Below, one piece after another: positions 16,575 through 28,738 of a stretch of 64,000 nt of DNA. The position numbers were made by a program, and so were the translations under genes. The DNA is from Desmodesmus armatus (Eukaryota > Chlorophyta > Chlorophyceae > Sphaeropleales > Scenedesmaceae): NCBI GenBank assembly GCA_007449985.2, contig VIIQ02000162.1, positions 62,001-126,000 on the forward strand, in the 5' to 3' direction. Numbering within the stretch: position 1 is the first letter of the stretch; each line of letters begins with the position of its first letter. The notes beneath the pieces were generated by a model. The model was given only the letters and a program-made list of their open reading frames with translations. It was not told where the DNA came from and made no database searches.

Positions 16575-18669
16575 ACTGAGGCCCCATTGGGTGGCAGGGC
16601 AGCAAGGGAAGCCTGGGAGCGGCAGCATGAAGGGCTGCTGGCAGCAGCAGCTGCGCTGCAGGTGCATCATCTGGTCGCCCCTGCAGACACAGGCCCTATC
16701 GGTCAGCATGAGTGGGTGCCACTCAACACCTCCCCAGGTATCAGCAGCAGCAGTAGAGGATGTAGCCTGAGTGATGCAGCAACATCGGAAGCTGGGGAAG
16801 AGACCGGACAGCAGCAGCAGCAGCAGCAAGGGCTGTCGTGGCAGCAGCAGTGGCACCAGCTTGACGCAGCCAGTCAGGTGCGGATGCAGCAGCAGTGGCT
16901 GCAGCAGTGGAGGCAACAGCAAGAGCAGCTGCAGCAACAGCGGTGGGGCAACCACCACGACTGCCAGTCGCAGTTACTACCGCAGGAGCAACAGCAGAGG
17001 CAGCTTGAGGGGAAGGACCCCCACCTCCACTTGTCGGACCACCATCAGAAGCAGCAGCAGCAGCACAGGCACCAGCAGGAGGGCTCTCACCATCACCACT
17101 ACAAGCAGCAGCAGCAGGGCTCCCACCAGCAGCAACATCAACAGCAGCACAGGCAGCATCACCACCACCACCACCACCAGCAGCAGCAGCAGCAGCAGCG
17201 CCGCAGGCCTGGGCACCGTCGGTTGTGGCGTTGGCTGCGCAGGCCTACCCCCGACTGGCAGGCTGCTGACTGGAGCTTCAGTGACCAGGGTGAGGGTGTG
17301 CTGGTGCTGAGGCTGCTGCAGGATGATGGGCGGGTGGCTGCACTGGCTGTGAGGGACGACACACAGCCCAACAAACCAACCAAGGTGAGTACACACAGGG
17401 TAGCAGTTTTGTAGGCCTGCCCAGTGTCGCATGTTGGGGCGGGAGGCTGTGCGATGCTGGTGAAGGGTGGACGACACTCAGGCAGATGCCATTTGCTGCA
17501 GGCAAAATGAGTCCGATGAAGGGGTAGGGTGCATGCACATGTTTTGCAGTAGTGGGATCACAGGTGGAAACTTCTGGGCGGGCATGGCCAGCTGGCTGTT
17601 CTGTTCCTTGTCGGCATGGTGTAGTGCGGCTGCATAGTGCTGGTGTGGGCACGACCAGCAGCACTGCTAGGTAGCTGCCAGGTCCAGCCCTGTTCTCAGA
17701 CGCTCTCAAGTAGTGCCCCAGTGGACAATGTCCACTGCTGTTGCAAAATTACAGACTGCATTGCTGAGTCAGACACATGTGTGTGATCGTATCGCAGGTG
17801 TATGTTGATGGTGTGCTGTATGCTGCTGTGCTGGAGGATGTGGTGATGCAGCCACTGACCGGCAAGCTGATGGCAGTGCTGTATCGCTACTCCACCCCAG
17901 GTCAGACACAGCACCAAGTTGGGCTGAACTGCGCTGCGGCAGGTGCTTTGCTGTACTGCCTGCTGCACCAGCTGGATGGAAGATGCCGTGCATGCAAAGG
18001 GTGTTGGTGGCTGAGTTGGGGGGATGTTTGCAGGAGGCAAAAAGCTGTGCATGCATGTTATGGTGTCCTGATCGGGATTCCTCAGGTCTAATTCTCATGT
18101 CTTGGTTGATGTTACTGTGTGTGTGCAGGTGTGCACCACTTGTACTTCTATCTGCCCAACACTGAAGGGGCCAGCAGGGTGCTGGCCAAGATGCTGAGGA
18201 GGTGGATGCCACCCAGCAGCACCTGGCTGTTCCCACCCAGGTACGGCACTGCTTTGGCATCCATAGTGTTGTCAGGCTGACTGCAACCACAGCGCAGGGC
18301 AGGAATGGACACAGACGGCTGCCTCACATGCCATAACTGCAGCCTAAGCCCCTGCATCCTTGCTGCTGCAAGGCAGGCTGTGAAGCTGTGAGGTCTGGCT
18401 TCAGTCCACCAAGACACTGCCATCAGTGCACACAAGCACCTGACTAACCAGCTCGAATGGTGTTTGAACGATATGACAGTGAGGTGTTGTAGTGCACACT
18501 GTTACTAGACGCCCGGATGGGATCGCTTGTCAGCCTTGCATGACTAACATGCTTTGCTGGTTGTTGCAGGAGTGCACTACATGACCGCTGCTCGTGGAGC
18601 ATGGAGTGGGAGGGCTTTGGTGCTGCGCAGCGGAGGCCGGTTGGTTACATCCTGCAGTGTACGTGCTGA
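13181..18669 (+). CDS. J-domain (DnaJ-like) protein with long Gln-rich insert
   Basis: Eight phase-consistent exons (13181-13345, 13848-14076, 14511-14745, 15326-15471, 15754-17384, 17798-17900, 18129-18240, 18570-18669) give 906 residues. The N-terminus (MLLQFTRATRHTTPVLQKL) is basic and hydroxylated, like a mitochondrial presequence. The J-domain begins at NHYQVLGVERSAAP and has the Hsp70-activating HPD triad at about residues 61-63, then YEVLSDTQQRRLYD. Exon 5 alone codes for about 543 residues, dominated by Gln, Ala, Ser and later His runs. The last 100 residues (VYVDGVLYAAVLEDVVMQPLTG ... HHLYFYLPNTEG) look like a folded domain I do not recognise. J-proteins recruit and stimulate Hsp70; the client is unknown. 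There is no G/F or zinc-finger region, so it is a type III (class C) J-protein. Confidence 0.8.
15127..15312. repeat. (CCCCA)n intronic repeat, about 186 bp
   Basis: Almost uninterrupted CCCCA pentamers, with a few CCCCCA, CCCA and CCCCG variants, fill the 3' end of the third intron of the J-protein gene and end about 10 nt before its acceptor at 15325. On the minus strand this is a TGGGG repeat, a strong G-quadruplex candidate. The tract acts as an extremely long polypyrimidine-like run in front of the splice site. Confidence 0.95.
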
Positions 18670-19225
18670 CGGCAGCGTGCTACAGCTACGACATGGAGTG
18701 CAGGAGGCTGAAGGCGGGTGGCGGCAGCAATGAATGGTTGTGGCATTCTGGCAGGCAAGCTCTATGGGCGGCAAGCCAGGCTTGGGCGACCTGCATGAGG
18801 CTGGTGTCAACAGCTCTGCACAGAGTGAGGTCTGTAGCTTCTTGACCCAGCTGTTGGCTGTGCCGGTTAGGCTGCATTGCTGTTGGGGGAATACTGGCGC
18901 ACAACTGGCTTCGCCTGATGGCAGAAAAGTCATGTCGGTCGCTTTTTTATGTAAAAGATTATGGTCTTTCTGGTGTCCACACCTCACGACAATCGGGCCG
19001 ATGTCATATACTGGGTGTAGCACGCTACAGCCATGTTGTTGAAAACGCCATACGGCGTCCTCGCTCCTTTCGTGCGTGTTGTGAACAGCCTTTTTCCAGT
19101 ACGTGCAAAATCCCCAGCACGCATTCTCAGTTTGTGTTGGCCCGTGGCAGCTGAGGCCGGATTATATGCTGTTTGGCATGCTGTTAACAGCAGAAACGTT
19201 TCTGTGAGGCACAGTTCAGAGAGAG
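18670..19225. other. Intergenic, J-protein 3' flank and coiled-coil gene 5' flank
   Basis: No exon is supported. A TGTAA motif lies at 18950-18954, about 280 nt after the J-protein stop. The rest probably holds the promoter and 5' untranslated region of the downstream coiled-coil gene. Confidence 0.45.
18950..18954 (+). terminator. Candidate TGTAA polyadenylation signal
   Basis: TGTAA is the usual poly(A) signal of Chlamydomonas-type green algae. This copy lies about 280 nt downstream of the J-protein stop and upstream of the next gene. Position and motif are the only support. Confidence 0.35.
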
Positions 19226-22061
19226 ATGCAGAAACAGCAACCTGGGCGTGTCAAGAGGCTTGGCAACCATGTTGCAGCCCTGGCACAAAGAGACCCACTG
19301 TCGTTGGCTGAGGAAGTGCTGTGCAAGCAGGAGCACAACCTGGAGCTCCAGCAGCAGCTCGTAAGTCTTGTTGGTTCACCTTATCGGCTGCTCTTGTTTT
19401 GAAACCTATGCTCATGCTCTCTGCCTGCTGCACTCAACCATGCAGAAGTGCCTCCTGACCGAGAAGCGTCATCTGGAGGTGGAGCTCAACAGCAGCAGAC
19501 AGGCACTCACACAGCTGCTTCACCAACAGCAGTCTGGGGAAGCAGCAGGTGCAGCAGCTATCTCAGGTCTTGGTCAAACTTCAGTCGTGGGCTTTCACCA
19601 ATCGTGCATGCAGACGTTGCAGCGGCAGGAAGCGCAACTGCAGCAGGCGCGGGATATGGAGCATTACGACCAGGCCATACTGGGCCACCTTTCATGTGTA
19701 CTGCAGCAAGTCCGTGCTGCAGTTGAAGAAGCAGCAGCAAGCCAAGGACCTGACGAAGGTATGTGTGTCTGCCTAGAGCAGAAGCACTCCACATTTGTGT
19801 GTGGTGCCTTACTAGGGTAGGTAGTACCTGCTGGAGGAAGCAGCCCTTGAACTGCTGCCAGTGCATATGGTCCTGGACTCACCCACTACTGTTGATGTTT
19901 TGACTCGCCCCACACTGCCATGCATACAGGCAACCATTTGGCGCATGACTTGCTGATGTTGCTAGAGGCCTTCCAGGACCCAGCAGTCATCCCAGCTGCA
20001 TCAGCTAGCCCGGTGTCCTCGCTCACACTAGCACAGGAGGCCCACAAGGTCCTGCTGCAGCAGGCACTACTGCTAAGAGGCAAGCTGGCAAAGCCTGCCT
20101 CCCCCAGCACAGCACGGCCCAGCAGTGCAGCAGCAGCACATGCAGGCAGGCCTGGCAGTGCAGGGCGCAGGGGCAGCAGCACCACCACCACCAGCACTGG
20201 CAGCCAGAAGGCACAGGACGTGCTGCACTTCCTGCACAGCCATGTGCAGCGCATGCAGGAACAGGTGAATGCCCTGACAGCTGGAGGTGCAGCCTGGCAG
20301 CTGCATGGGGCACCTGATGCACCTGCAGGAGAGCAGGAGGTGCCGCGTGCTGGCATGCATCTCGCAAGATCCAACCCCAGGGCTGACTCACAAGGCGAAG
20401 GCCTGAGCGAGCCAGCACATCGGCTGTCTGTCTTGGGGACTGTGAGACCCCAAACAGCAGCTGCTGTAGGGCGGCCTCGGTCCCCTGGGACGGGGTGCAT
20501 CAGGCCACAGACAGCCAGCCCGCTTGGCAGCAAGGGCGCACACACAGCACACCTGCAGGGCATGCGCTTCTGTGCAACTTCTGTTGATGCTACATCAGTA
20601 GGGGTGGCGCAGCAGCACAGGTGGCAGCCGCAGGAGTTGCCTGTGGTGGCGCAAAGTGCAGACAGGGTCAGCAACAGAGAGCCTGTGCTGGGGTCAGTGG
20701 GCTACCCAGACTTGACACCCTACCTTGCCTTTCCTCCACGGAGGCCTGGCAGCCCATCTGCTACCGTAGCAGCAGCGCACAGGCAGCACACCACAGCTGT
20801 GCATCAAGCAGCAAATGCAGACTCTGCGGAGTTGCACAGCAGTGTGCTGGTGCAGGAGCTGCAACAACTGCTGGCTGACAGGGAGCAGCAGCTGCAGCAT
20901 CAGCACCAGCAAGTCAGGGAGCTGCAAGAGCAGCTGCAGGAAGCTTTGGAGCAGCATGCACAGATGCAGCAGCAGCTTCAGGACACAGAGGGGCAAGCAA
21001 GCGCAGCTACTGACTCATGTGCCGCCTTGCAGCAGCAGTTGGAAGCAGCAGAGCAGGCAGTACTGGCCGCCCATGCACAAGCTGAGGCGAAGCAAAAGGA
21101 GCTGCAGGAACAGCTGTACTGCCGTGCTGATGCTGCTTCGGAGCAGAGCAGCAAACAGCAACAGCTCCTAGCAGCGAATGAAATGGTGGCAGCACAAGCT
21201 GGTCAGATCAGCCAGCTGCAGCAGCAGCTGACAGAAGCAGAAGCACAGGTGCTGGCCCTGCAGCAGTCCATGCATGAGCAGCAGGTACAGCACATCCAGT
21301 CAGAGCGGGAGGCGCAGCGGCTCGTTGCACAATCTGAGGCAGCAGCCGCAGCAGCTGCCGCAGCTTTGCAGGAAGCACAAGCTGTGGCTGGTGTTGGGGA
21401 TGGTGCTAACAGCCCCCGAGGCCAGCTTGTGCAGCAGTTGCAGTCGTACAGCAGGCAGCTGGCCAGCTTGGCGCCAGCAGAGGCCCTGCTGTCGGGTGAT
21501 GGGGAGCTGCAGGGCGATGTGATGCGGCTGTGTGAAGCACTGCAGCAGCTAGTGGTCACGCTGCAGGAGGTGCGCAAAACGCTGCTGCTGTGGCACGGCG
21601 AGTTTATGCACGTCTGCAAACCTGGCAGGAACGAAGGCCCCCAGGGGGTCTCGCATGGAGTCAACACTTCTTTTAGTCCTTGCATGACCACGTTACAAGC
21701 CTTGCAATCGACAAAGCCTTGTACCCCTTCCTCCATGACTGCCGGGTTGTGCAATGCCTCTGTTGTGCCTTTGCAGGCTGCCCGTCAGCTGCAGCATCCA
21801 GACCCGGACGCCAGCACGTCGGGGTCCTCAGCCACCCGCTCCTCCTGCAACACAGAGGCCTTGGAGGGGCAGCTTGAGGCCACAAGGGTTGAGGTGTCCC
21901 ACTGCATGGACCTGCTCACAGAGGTTGTGGCTGCCACCCGGCGGATGTCAATGACAGGCCCGCCCGGGCAGCCAGATGCACCTGTCAAGCGCTTCTCTCA
22001 GCTGGAGGTGGAGTGGCACCCACTGCCTGCCGTTGCGCGCAGGACTGATGACAGTGTGTAG
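19226..22061 (+). CDS. Coiled-coil protein of unknown function
   Basis: Exons 19226-19360, 19446-19758, 19930-21569 and 21777-22061 give 790 residues. I chose the ATG at 19226 because it gives a phase-0 first exon flowing into helical sequence (LAEEVLCKQEHNLELQQQL / KCLLTEKRHLEVEL). Residues about 40-75 and about 440-630 are long Gln/Glu/Leu heptad-rich coiled coil (for example ELQQLLADREQQLQHQ). Between them is a Ser/Pro/Ala/Gly-rich linker with two copies of RPQTA. The C-terminus is mixed and ends in VEWHPLPAVARR. No enzyme motif is visible. Structural, centrosomal, ciliary or Golgi-tether proteins often look like this, but nothing here decides between them. The last intron is a multiple of three and stop-free, so its retention would add 69 residues. 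Confidence 0.7.
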
Positions 22062-24209
22062 CATTGGAGCAGGCGCTCCAGCGTGCTTGTGGCCTGCAGT
22101 CTGTGCCACCGTAGAGAGCTCACTCGCATTGCCCATTTGGCTGCATTTGCTTGCGTGTTGTGTATTTCCCTATGAGCCTTGTTTGGCTCCCGAAAGGGCG
22201 ATCAGGAGAGGCCCTGATCCAGGAAAGTAGCAGTAGTATTTGCTGTACTAGCTGCCACTATGCAGAAGGCCATGGTGTGATTGTGGCGTACCAACCAGTT
22301 TGAAGCTAGTGGTGCAGGCTTGTGTTGCTAGCAGCAGTTTGAACCCAGGCTCGTTCTGCACTGGCCGCTAGCTTGTCAAATCTGCTGGTGTGTTGACTTG
22401 GCCAAATTGCATGATTGCGAGGGGCATCAGATTCTTGGCGCGGCCCTGTTGGCCGATTTGGCCAGTGCGGCTCGTTAATGGAGCCCAGCATGCAAACATT
22501 CCACCAAAACCTGTTCCTGCCAATTATGCTTGGTGGCGTGTCTTGCAGTGCCACATGCTGCATAAATTGTCTTGTCAGTGGTGGCAGCATCTGTAGCTGA
22601 GAATTCCAGCGTGCTGGCCGCCATGCATTCCAGCAACTGTCATAAGTGCATTCTGCATTGTGTGAAAGGATGTGTTGTAGACAACCCACACAGCTGCACA
22701 CGTCCTTTGATTCTGTATTTGTATTGCAGTGTGACATGTCAGTGCTTAGCTGCAATAGTAGGTTTGTCGGCGCAGCAGCAGGCATGTTTCGCCCCCATAC
22801 CCTGTTGTTGGCGACTTCTTTGCCCAGCATGATTCTGCAACGGGGGATTTGACGTTGTTTGACCAACTGCTCACATGTAACAAGCTGGCGGCTGAGGATC
22901 ACATGCATGAGGTAGCGGTGGCACACACCAAGCGCCTGCACTTGGAAAGCGTGTGAGAAGGTCACGCAAGTCGTACAAACATTTAATACAGATACGAAGT
23001 GACAGCTCGCCATCATCAACCCTACATAAGCCAGACAGCAACACTACATGCACCCCAACTGCACAGCACTTTCCTCCAGGGCAATCAAGAACTGACATCG
23101 TCTGCTGATAATAAGTCATCCCAGGTCAATAAAGAGGAAGGTGCTGTGCATACCACTGAGTGCACCAGGCTGACAGCATTGGATCATCCATAGCAAGTGC
23201 ATGCGTGCAACCGACCTGCATGGGCAAACCACACACCATGCCAGCTGCACATCAACTTTGGTGCAGGTAGCCCCCCATCCACCTGCGCGCTGCTGCCAAG
23301 GCGTGTCTGCTGCTGCAAGCTGGCTGCTGCTCTAGTTGCTGCTGCTGAGGCTGCGGTTGCAACTGGTATGGTGGCAGCCCCGGGCTGGGCCATGATGGCG
23401 GCGGTGTGGGCAGCGGCTGCTGCCTTGGGAGCTGCTGGTGCTGGTTGCGTGGGTTCCTCCTCCTGCTCAATCCATACGTGCCCGCAAACCGCTGCAGCAG
23501 TATGTACATGACGAGAAAACGGTTGAGCGGTAGGTTTCCATAATGCAGCATGCGCATGCAGTGTGCAATGCTGGGTGAGATGGAGGGACTACTGACTGCT
23601 GTTCTGCTTCACCTTGCCCCGCCATGTGCGCCTGTCATACTCTCCGCATGGTTGCTGCAGTACTGGTGATGAGCTGCAGCCCAACATGCTGCTACAGCCT
23701 GATGCGGCATCTGCAGCGCTGTGCTGGGCCCGTGTGCAGAGTGCAGCGCCAGCCTGGAACTGCTGGCTGAATGCACGGTGGGCAGCAGCAAATAAGGTGG
23801 GTGGTAGGGGCTGTGGAAACATGTTGAATGTTGATCCTTGGTGGTGTTGACCAGCTGCTGACACAGTGAGAGCGCCGCTCACCACCCTTGTGTGTGCCTA
23901 GGCAGGCCTGTTAGCTGGGGGTTCAGTACAGTACGAGGTTTTGCATGTCTACAGAGGAGGAAGCTAGTATTGGGAAGCACTCATTGCTGCACAGTCAACT
24001 TTGTTGGTAAGAGGCACCGCAAAGCTGATCCAGTGGCCACTGCCATCATCAGAGTCCCTGTGCAACAGCTTTTCTGGTAGACACTGCCAAGGCGCTCTCA
24101 ATTGCCTCCATCCAGTTCAATTACATCTTAGTACCTGAGAGCCACACGTCTGTCTGCATCGGATCCTGTTGTGTGCGTTGTCCGGCAGTCTGTGCATCTG
24201 TATGACCTT
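22062..24209. other. Intergenic, HSF upstream region; uncertain short exons
   Basis: No gene can be assembled. Three things deserve note. TGTAA at 22876-22880 could end the coiled-coil transcript. On the minus strand, 23557-23252 is open for 101 codons with a hydrophobic start (LNRFLVMYILLQRFAG) and a Gln/Pro-rich tail; it could be a terminal exon but I found no upstream exons. On the plus strand, 23661-23796 has a good acceptor and donor and an open frame (GDELQPNMLLQPDAASAALC), without family features. A probable acceptor of an HSF 5' untranslated intron (GTCCGGCAG) ends near 24187. Confidence 0.4.
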
Positions 24210-27200
24210 ATGACCTCTTCTTCGCGATCTAGAGGCGCTGCAGCTAGTGACAGTAACCAGCCCCCTCCTTTTCTGACCAAGACGTAAGGCAGCACTTGAA
24301 GCAGCTTGCCAGTCTGGTGGCCAGCCTGCATGCAAGGCAGCATGACAGCAGGCAGTGCACCAACAACCCTGTTTGTTGTCTGTGCCGCAGCTACGACCTC
24401 GTGGATGACAGCAGCACAGATCCTATAGTGTCCTGGGCGCCTGATGGCCGCAGGTGAGGGCTGCTGTCTGCCGTAGGCTCTTTCTCACAGGTGCAGCCGT
24501 CTGCAGTAACCAGCCTTGGTGTAGTTGGTGCCGACTCCCTTGTGCTGCATGTCTGTGACTGCAGCTTCATCGTGTGGAAGCCTCCTGAATTCAGCCGGGA
24601 CCTGCTGCCTCGCCACTTCAAGCACAACAACTTCTCCAGCTTTGTGCGGCAGCTGAACACATATGTGAGTGATGGGGTGCTGGTATCTATCACAGCAGCA
24701 TGCTGCACGCAAAGCCGGTTACATACATCAAAGCAGACGGGCAATTGCGCTTTGCATTTACCCGCTGCACCACCTGGTTCAGTCTTCACCCAGCTTTTTC
24801 GCAGTAGCCACACCTTGGGTTCTAGCAGACAGGTGATCCAGCTGTGATGCTGTCAATCTGTGTATTGCCACACAAACTGCATTCAGCCGATACATGTGTT
24901 TATGCCATTCAGATGTCATGTGTGTAACGTGTGTTACACCCAGATACACCCAGATACACAACTGCAGCTTGGGTCTGGTTTCTATTGCCGCAGGGCTTCC
25001 GCAAGGTTGATCCTGACCGTTGGGAGTTTGCCAATGACCAGTTCATCCGTGGCAGACGTGACTTGCTGAAGGATATACACAGGCGCAAGCCCTCTAGCAA
25101 TGCACAGCAGGCACTGGCACCTTCAGGGCAGACAGCCATTGAGGTGAGACTCGTCGTTTGCTGTTTGCCTGTGTTGTCAGGGCTTGCAGTATGCTTGCAG
25201 CAGTCTAGCACTGTTCAAGCAGGCTCACATTCCAGCACAGTGCTGTCCCACACAGATAGCATCGTGCTGCTCACAGCCTGCAGCGATGCATGTCTAGCAG
25301 GATTGGAGAGCAGTGCTGACCAACACACTCTGATGGCTTGCCTATGTCTGTGCCACTATGTGTGTGCCGCTTCATGACTGGGGTGTTGTCAATTCTCTTG
25401 CAGCTGGGTCACTATGGCGGCATGGCTGATGAGATTGATGCCCTCAAGCGGGACAAAAATGTACTCATGCTGGAGCTGGTCAGGCTCAGGCAGCAGCAAC
25501 AGGTAAGCGCTCATGCTGATGGCACCCATGTTTTGCTGTTTTGCTGATGGCAACCATGTTTTTTGAGAACTTGTCTGTAAGAACTTGCCACTACACGCAC
25601 AGCACCACAAGGCAGTCAGCACTAGGCCCTACCATTTTGTCCCTAAGATGCAACCTGTTGACAGGTTTTGTGCCATTGCTGGCTTGCTGCTCTGCCCTCC
25701 TGCCTGCCCCTTCTGGTGTGCCTAGGCCTCTGAGCAGCGCATGCGGGATATGATGGGTCGGCTGGAGAACACAGAAAATCGGCAGAACACCATTGTCAGC
25801 TTCCTGGCTCGCTTGGCCCAAAACCCCACAGTGCTGCAGCAGATGGTGTCCGTGGCGCAGAACGTGGGCCTGCAGCGGTCACTCAATGATGGCAGAAACG
25901 GAGGTGAGGGGGGGGGGGATGGCGCCTCCTAGCCTACAGGTGCTGCTTTTGTGCACCATCCAGGCTTCAAATGGGGTGTCGCAGCAGCATGGCTTGCGGG
26001 CTTGTAGCTGACATTGTCAAGCCTTTGTTAGGGTGTTGGCATCACTGTTGAGTGTGGTGTGGAAACGCATCGTGCAATGACGGCGTGTGGCGTGCTGTGT
26101 GCGTCTCTGCTTGTTGCAGGGCGGAAAAAGAGGCGTGGCCGTGATGGTGCCGAGGTTGATGACAGTGCAGCAGCAGGTGGTGTGCCGCTGGAGCAGAACC
26201 ATGCGCAGATCATCCAGTACACACCCAGTGGGGGTGACTATGCCCTGCTGCACCACCTCACGGGCATGATGCCACAGGGTGACATCCCACCTGATGTGGC
26301 TGCTGCCTTTGATGGCCTGCACCTGTCTCAGCAGCACCTGCAGGTGGGGGGAGGACAGTAGAAGTCATGCAATGACGGGCGCTGCGATGCTTGTGCAGCC
26401 TGCATAGGAGCTTTGTGCACATTCACAGTGCTTTTCTGTTGATATCTTGGGACTGAGTAGGGCAGGGGCAGGACAGGGGCAGGCCTGCACTTCTGAGCCT
26501 ATGCAGTGGACTTGACAGCACCCGTCACGTATGCTGTATGTATTCTTGTTGCTGCTGCAGCCTTCGCAGGTTCCAGCTATGCCCACTGTGATGATCCAGG
26601 AGCAGCCCGCCAGCTTCAGCCCTGGCATCGCCACTGTTGGTGAGTAGCCAAGCGTTGAGCATGCTTGGTGGCTGCACAGCGTCAACTGCACCAAGTTGCA
26701 GGCTGAGACGATCTGTCGTTGGTGTAGCAGGGTGTCATGATTGGTCTTGCACTCTGTTGAACAGTTCAGCAGCTCAGCAGTTTGCATCAGCTGCACTGTT
26801 TATCGCCAACAGAGTTTCATGTGCATGCCTCCGTCTGCCGCATAGGACCTGCACTTAACGCACTCTACTCATGCATGGTGTGTCGTGCTGTGCTGTGCTA
26901 TGCTTTGCCTGCTGCAGGTCCAGATGGCACAATCATGCCTAACTTGGTCGACCCAGCAGCAGCGGCAGCAGCAGCAGGTGGTGCAGGTCCAGTAATGGGT
27001 CTGTTTGGTGAGGGGCCAGAGCTTCTATTGGACCCACACACTGGCATGCCAGCTGATGACAATGATTACCTGCAGACCACTACTATCACAGAGGTGCCCA
27101 CACTCGCGCCAGGCCTTGCAGCTACCAGCAGCAGCGCTGCTGCCGCCGCCGCCGCCGCAGCAGCAGGGGGGTCTGTGCCGCAGCGCATGCCTATATCAGC

Positions 27201-28149
27201 TGGCACGACGGTGTTTGGGCCAGGTGGCAGCAGCACGTCCCTTGGCTTGTCTGGTGCTGCAGCTGTTCCCCCAGGGGTGGCTGTGAACAGCTCGCCGACG
27301 GCAACACTGGCAGCCACGCGGTCAGCAGCAGCAGCAGATCACTTGGCTGCTGCTGCAGCAGGGCCCAGCAGCAGCTTGCAGGCGGGGCTGGAGCAGCAGG
27401 CGCCGCGAGTGGACAGTCCCTCTCAGCAGTTTGACATGGGCATGCAGGACCTGCTGGCCAACCTCAGCACAGTCAACAGCAGCGAGCTGATGTTGACAGA
27501 TGACGCAGCCAAGGATGACTTGTGGGACATGCTGTTTGGCAGGACCAGCTCAGGGGGGTTGACAGCAGACACAGCGGCAGCAGCAGCAGGGGTTGGCGGC
27601 TCAGTACCCTTGGCAGTGCCCAGTTCGTCGCCGCTGGGGCTGGGTGCTCTGGATGCGCTGGATGGGCCTACTGCTATGAGCATTGGCAGCCCCAACCTGA
27701 TGGGTCTGGACCCTGCAGCTGTTTCTGCAGCGCACCGCAGGCATGATGGTTGGCTGCTGCTGACATGGGCGGCACTTTGTTATGGGAGGTCAGGCGCAGG
27801 TTGGGTTGTTGCTTGTACATATTGGCTGGTCGGCGGGTGGCCAGTGATTGTGTGGGTGTGGCAGCTGGCGGCCAGGCGGCAGCCAATGTCTGCTGGTTGC
27901 CCTGAGCTGTACCACCCTGCTGTGGGCCGCAGCCAGAATTGTCACGAAAGGCCTGATTGGGCAAGGACAGTAGCAGTGTGCACATGGGCTTGGCCTGCAT
28001 GCCAGTGCTGCCTGCATCACCATGGCAACTGCATCATGCAGTCTGCATGGCCTTGTGTTGTGCTGGCGAGGGGGTGTAGATGCAGGGACCCACCGTGGCC
28101 AGTCGTCTCACATCACCCCCTGTATGCTGTGCAAAGGGCGCTGGGGTGA
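24210..28149 (+). CDS. HSF1: Heat-shock transcription factor, class A type
   Basis: Exons 24210-24283, 24391-24453, 24565-24664, 24994-25143, 25404-25502, 25726-25903, 26120-26343, 26561-26639 and 26927-28149 are phase-consistent (729 residues as modelled). The DNA-binding domain spans about residues 19-112 ([54 protein letters not shown]), with an intron right after QLNTY, the conserved plant HSF position. The oligomerisation region ([20 protein letters not shown], then [16 protein letters not shown]) has the plant class-A spacing. GRKKRRG is a likely nuclear localisation signal. DDLWDMLFG, near residue 520, resembles the aromatic/acidic AHA activation motif of class-A HSFs. It should bind heat-shock elements as a trimer. 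The last roughly 130 residues are Trp/Cys-rich and look like intron read-through, so the true C-terminus is unsure. In Chlamydomonas the single class-A factor is called HSF1. Confidence 0.9.
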
Positions 28150-28738
28150 TTGCTTGCATCACACATGAAAGCAGTTGCTGCATGGCTGTCGCCCGAGCAT
28201 GCAGACTGGGGCCTGCCGGTCCAAGGGGTACAGAGGCACTCTGACAACCTCATTGCGTTCCTTTGCTGCAGCACCATACGTTGTACATAGCATTTTGTGG
28301 CTGTCAGGGGTGAAGGCTGGTCTATGCGTGAAGCTTGTTGCGATTATTCGCTGGTGGGCAACTCTCTCAGCGAAAATGCATGTTACAGTGCGAATGCAAT
28401 GATGAACGTGCACCCTGGGATGCTGACCCTGCGATAGCAATTTTGTCACCCTGTAGTCACTCCTGTGTCCAATTTACATATCGTCTGGCTGGGCCAGCAC
28501 AGCGACACATCAATGCTACACTTTTCATTTCAGAAACGATTGGGGCAGTCATCGGCTGTCTGTGAAGAGAAATAGAAGGGCACTCAAGTTGCAGTCGCAC
28601 CAACCAACGCATCTTGAAGGGGCATTGAGCTGAAGGGCTGTCTCACATTCGTGATATTTTATTAGCAGTGAGAGTTTGCGCTGCAGCTTGTGGCACTTTG
28701 TAGGCAAGGCAGACCACTTGCACACAGCAACGGGCGCG
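28150..28738. other. Intergenic, HSF 3' flank and KCS promoter
   Basis: No exon or structured element is supported. It must contain the HSF 3' untranslated region and the KCS promoter. An AT-rich patch (TGATATTTTATTAG, near 28651-28664) about 80 nt before the KCS start is the only core-promoter-like sequence I see, and it is weak. Confidence 0.4.

Noticed and set aside
22306..23019. 237-residue minus-strand frame between the coiled-coil gene and HSF
   Set aside because: Its composition is Cys/His/Trp-rich without domain, repeat or splice support; I treat the region as non-coding.
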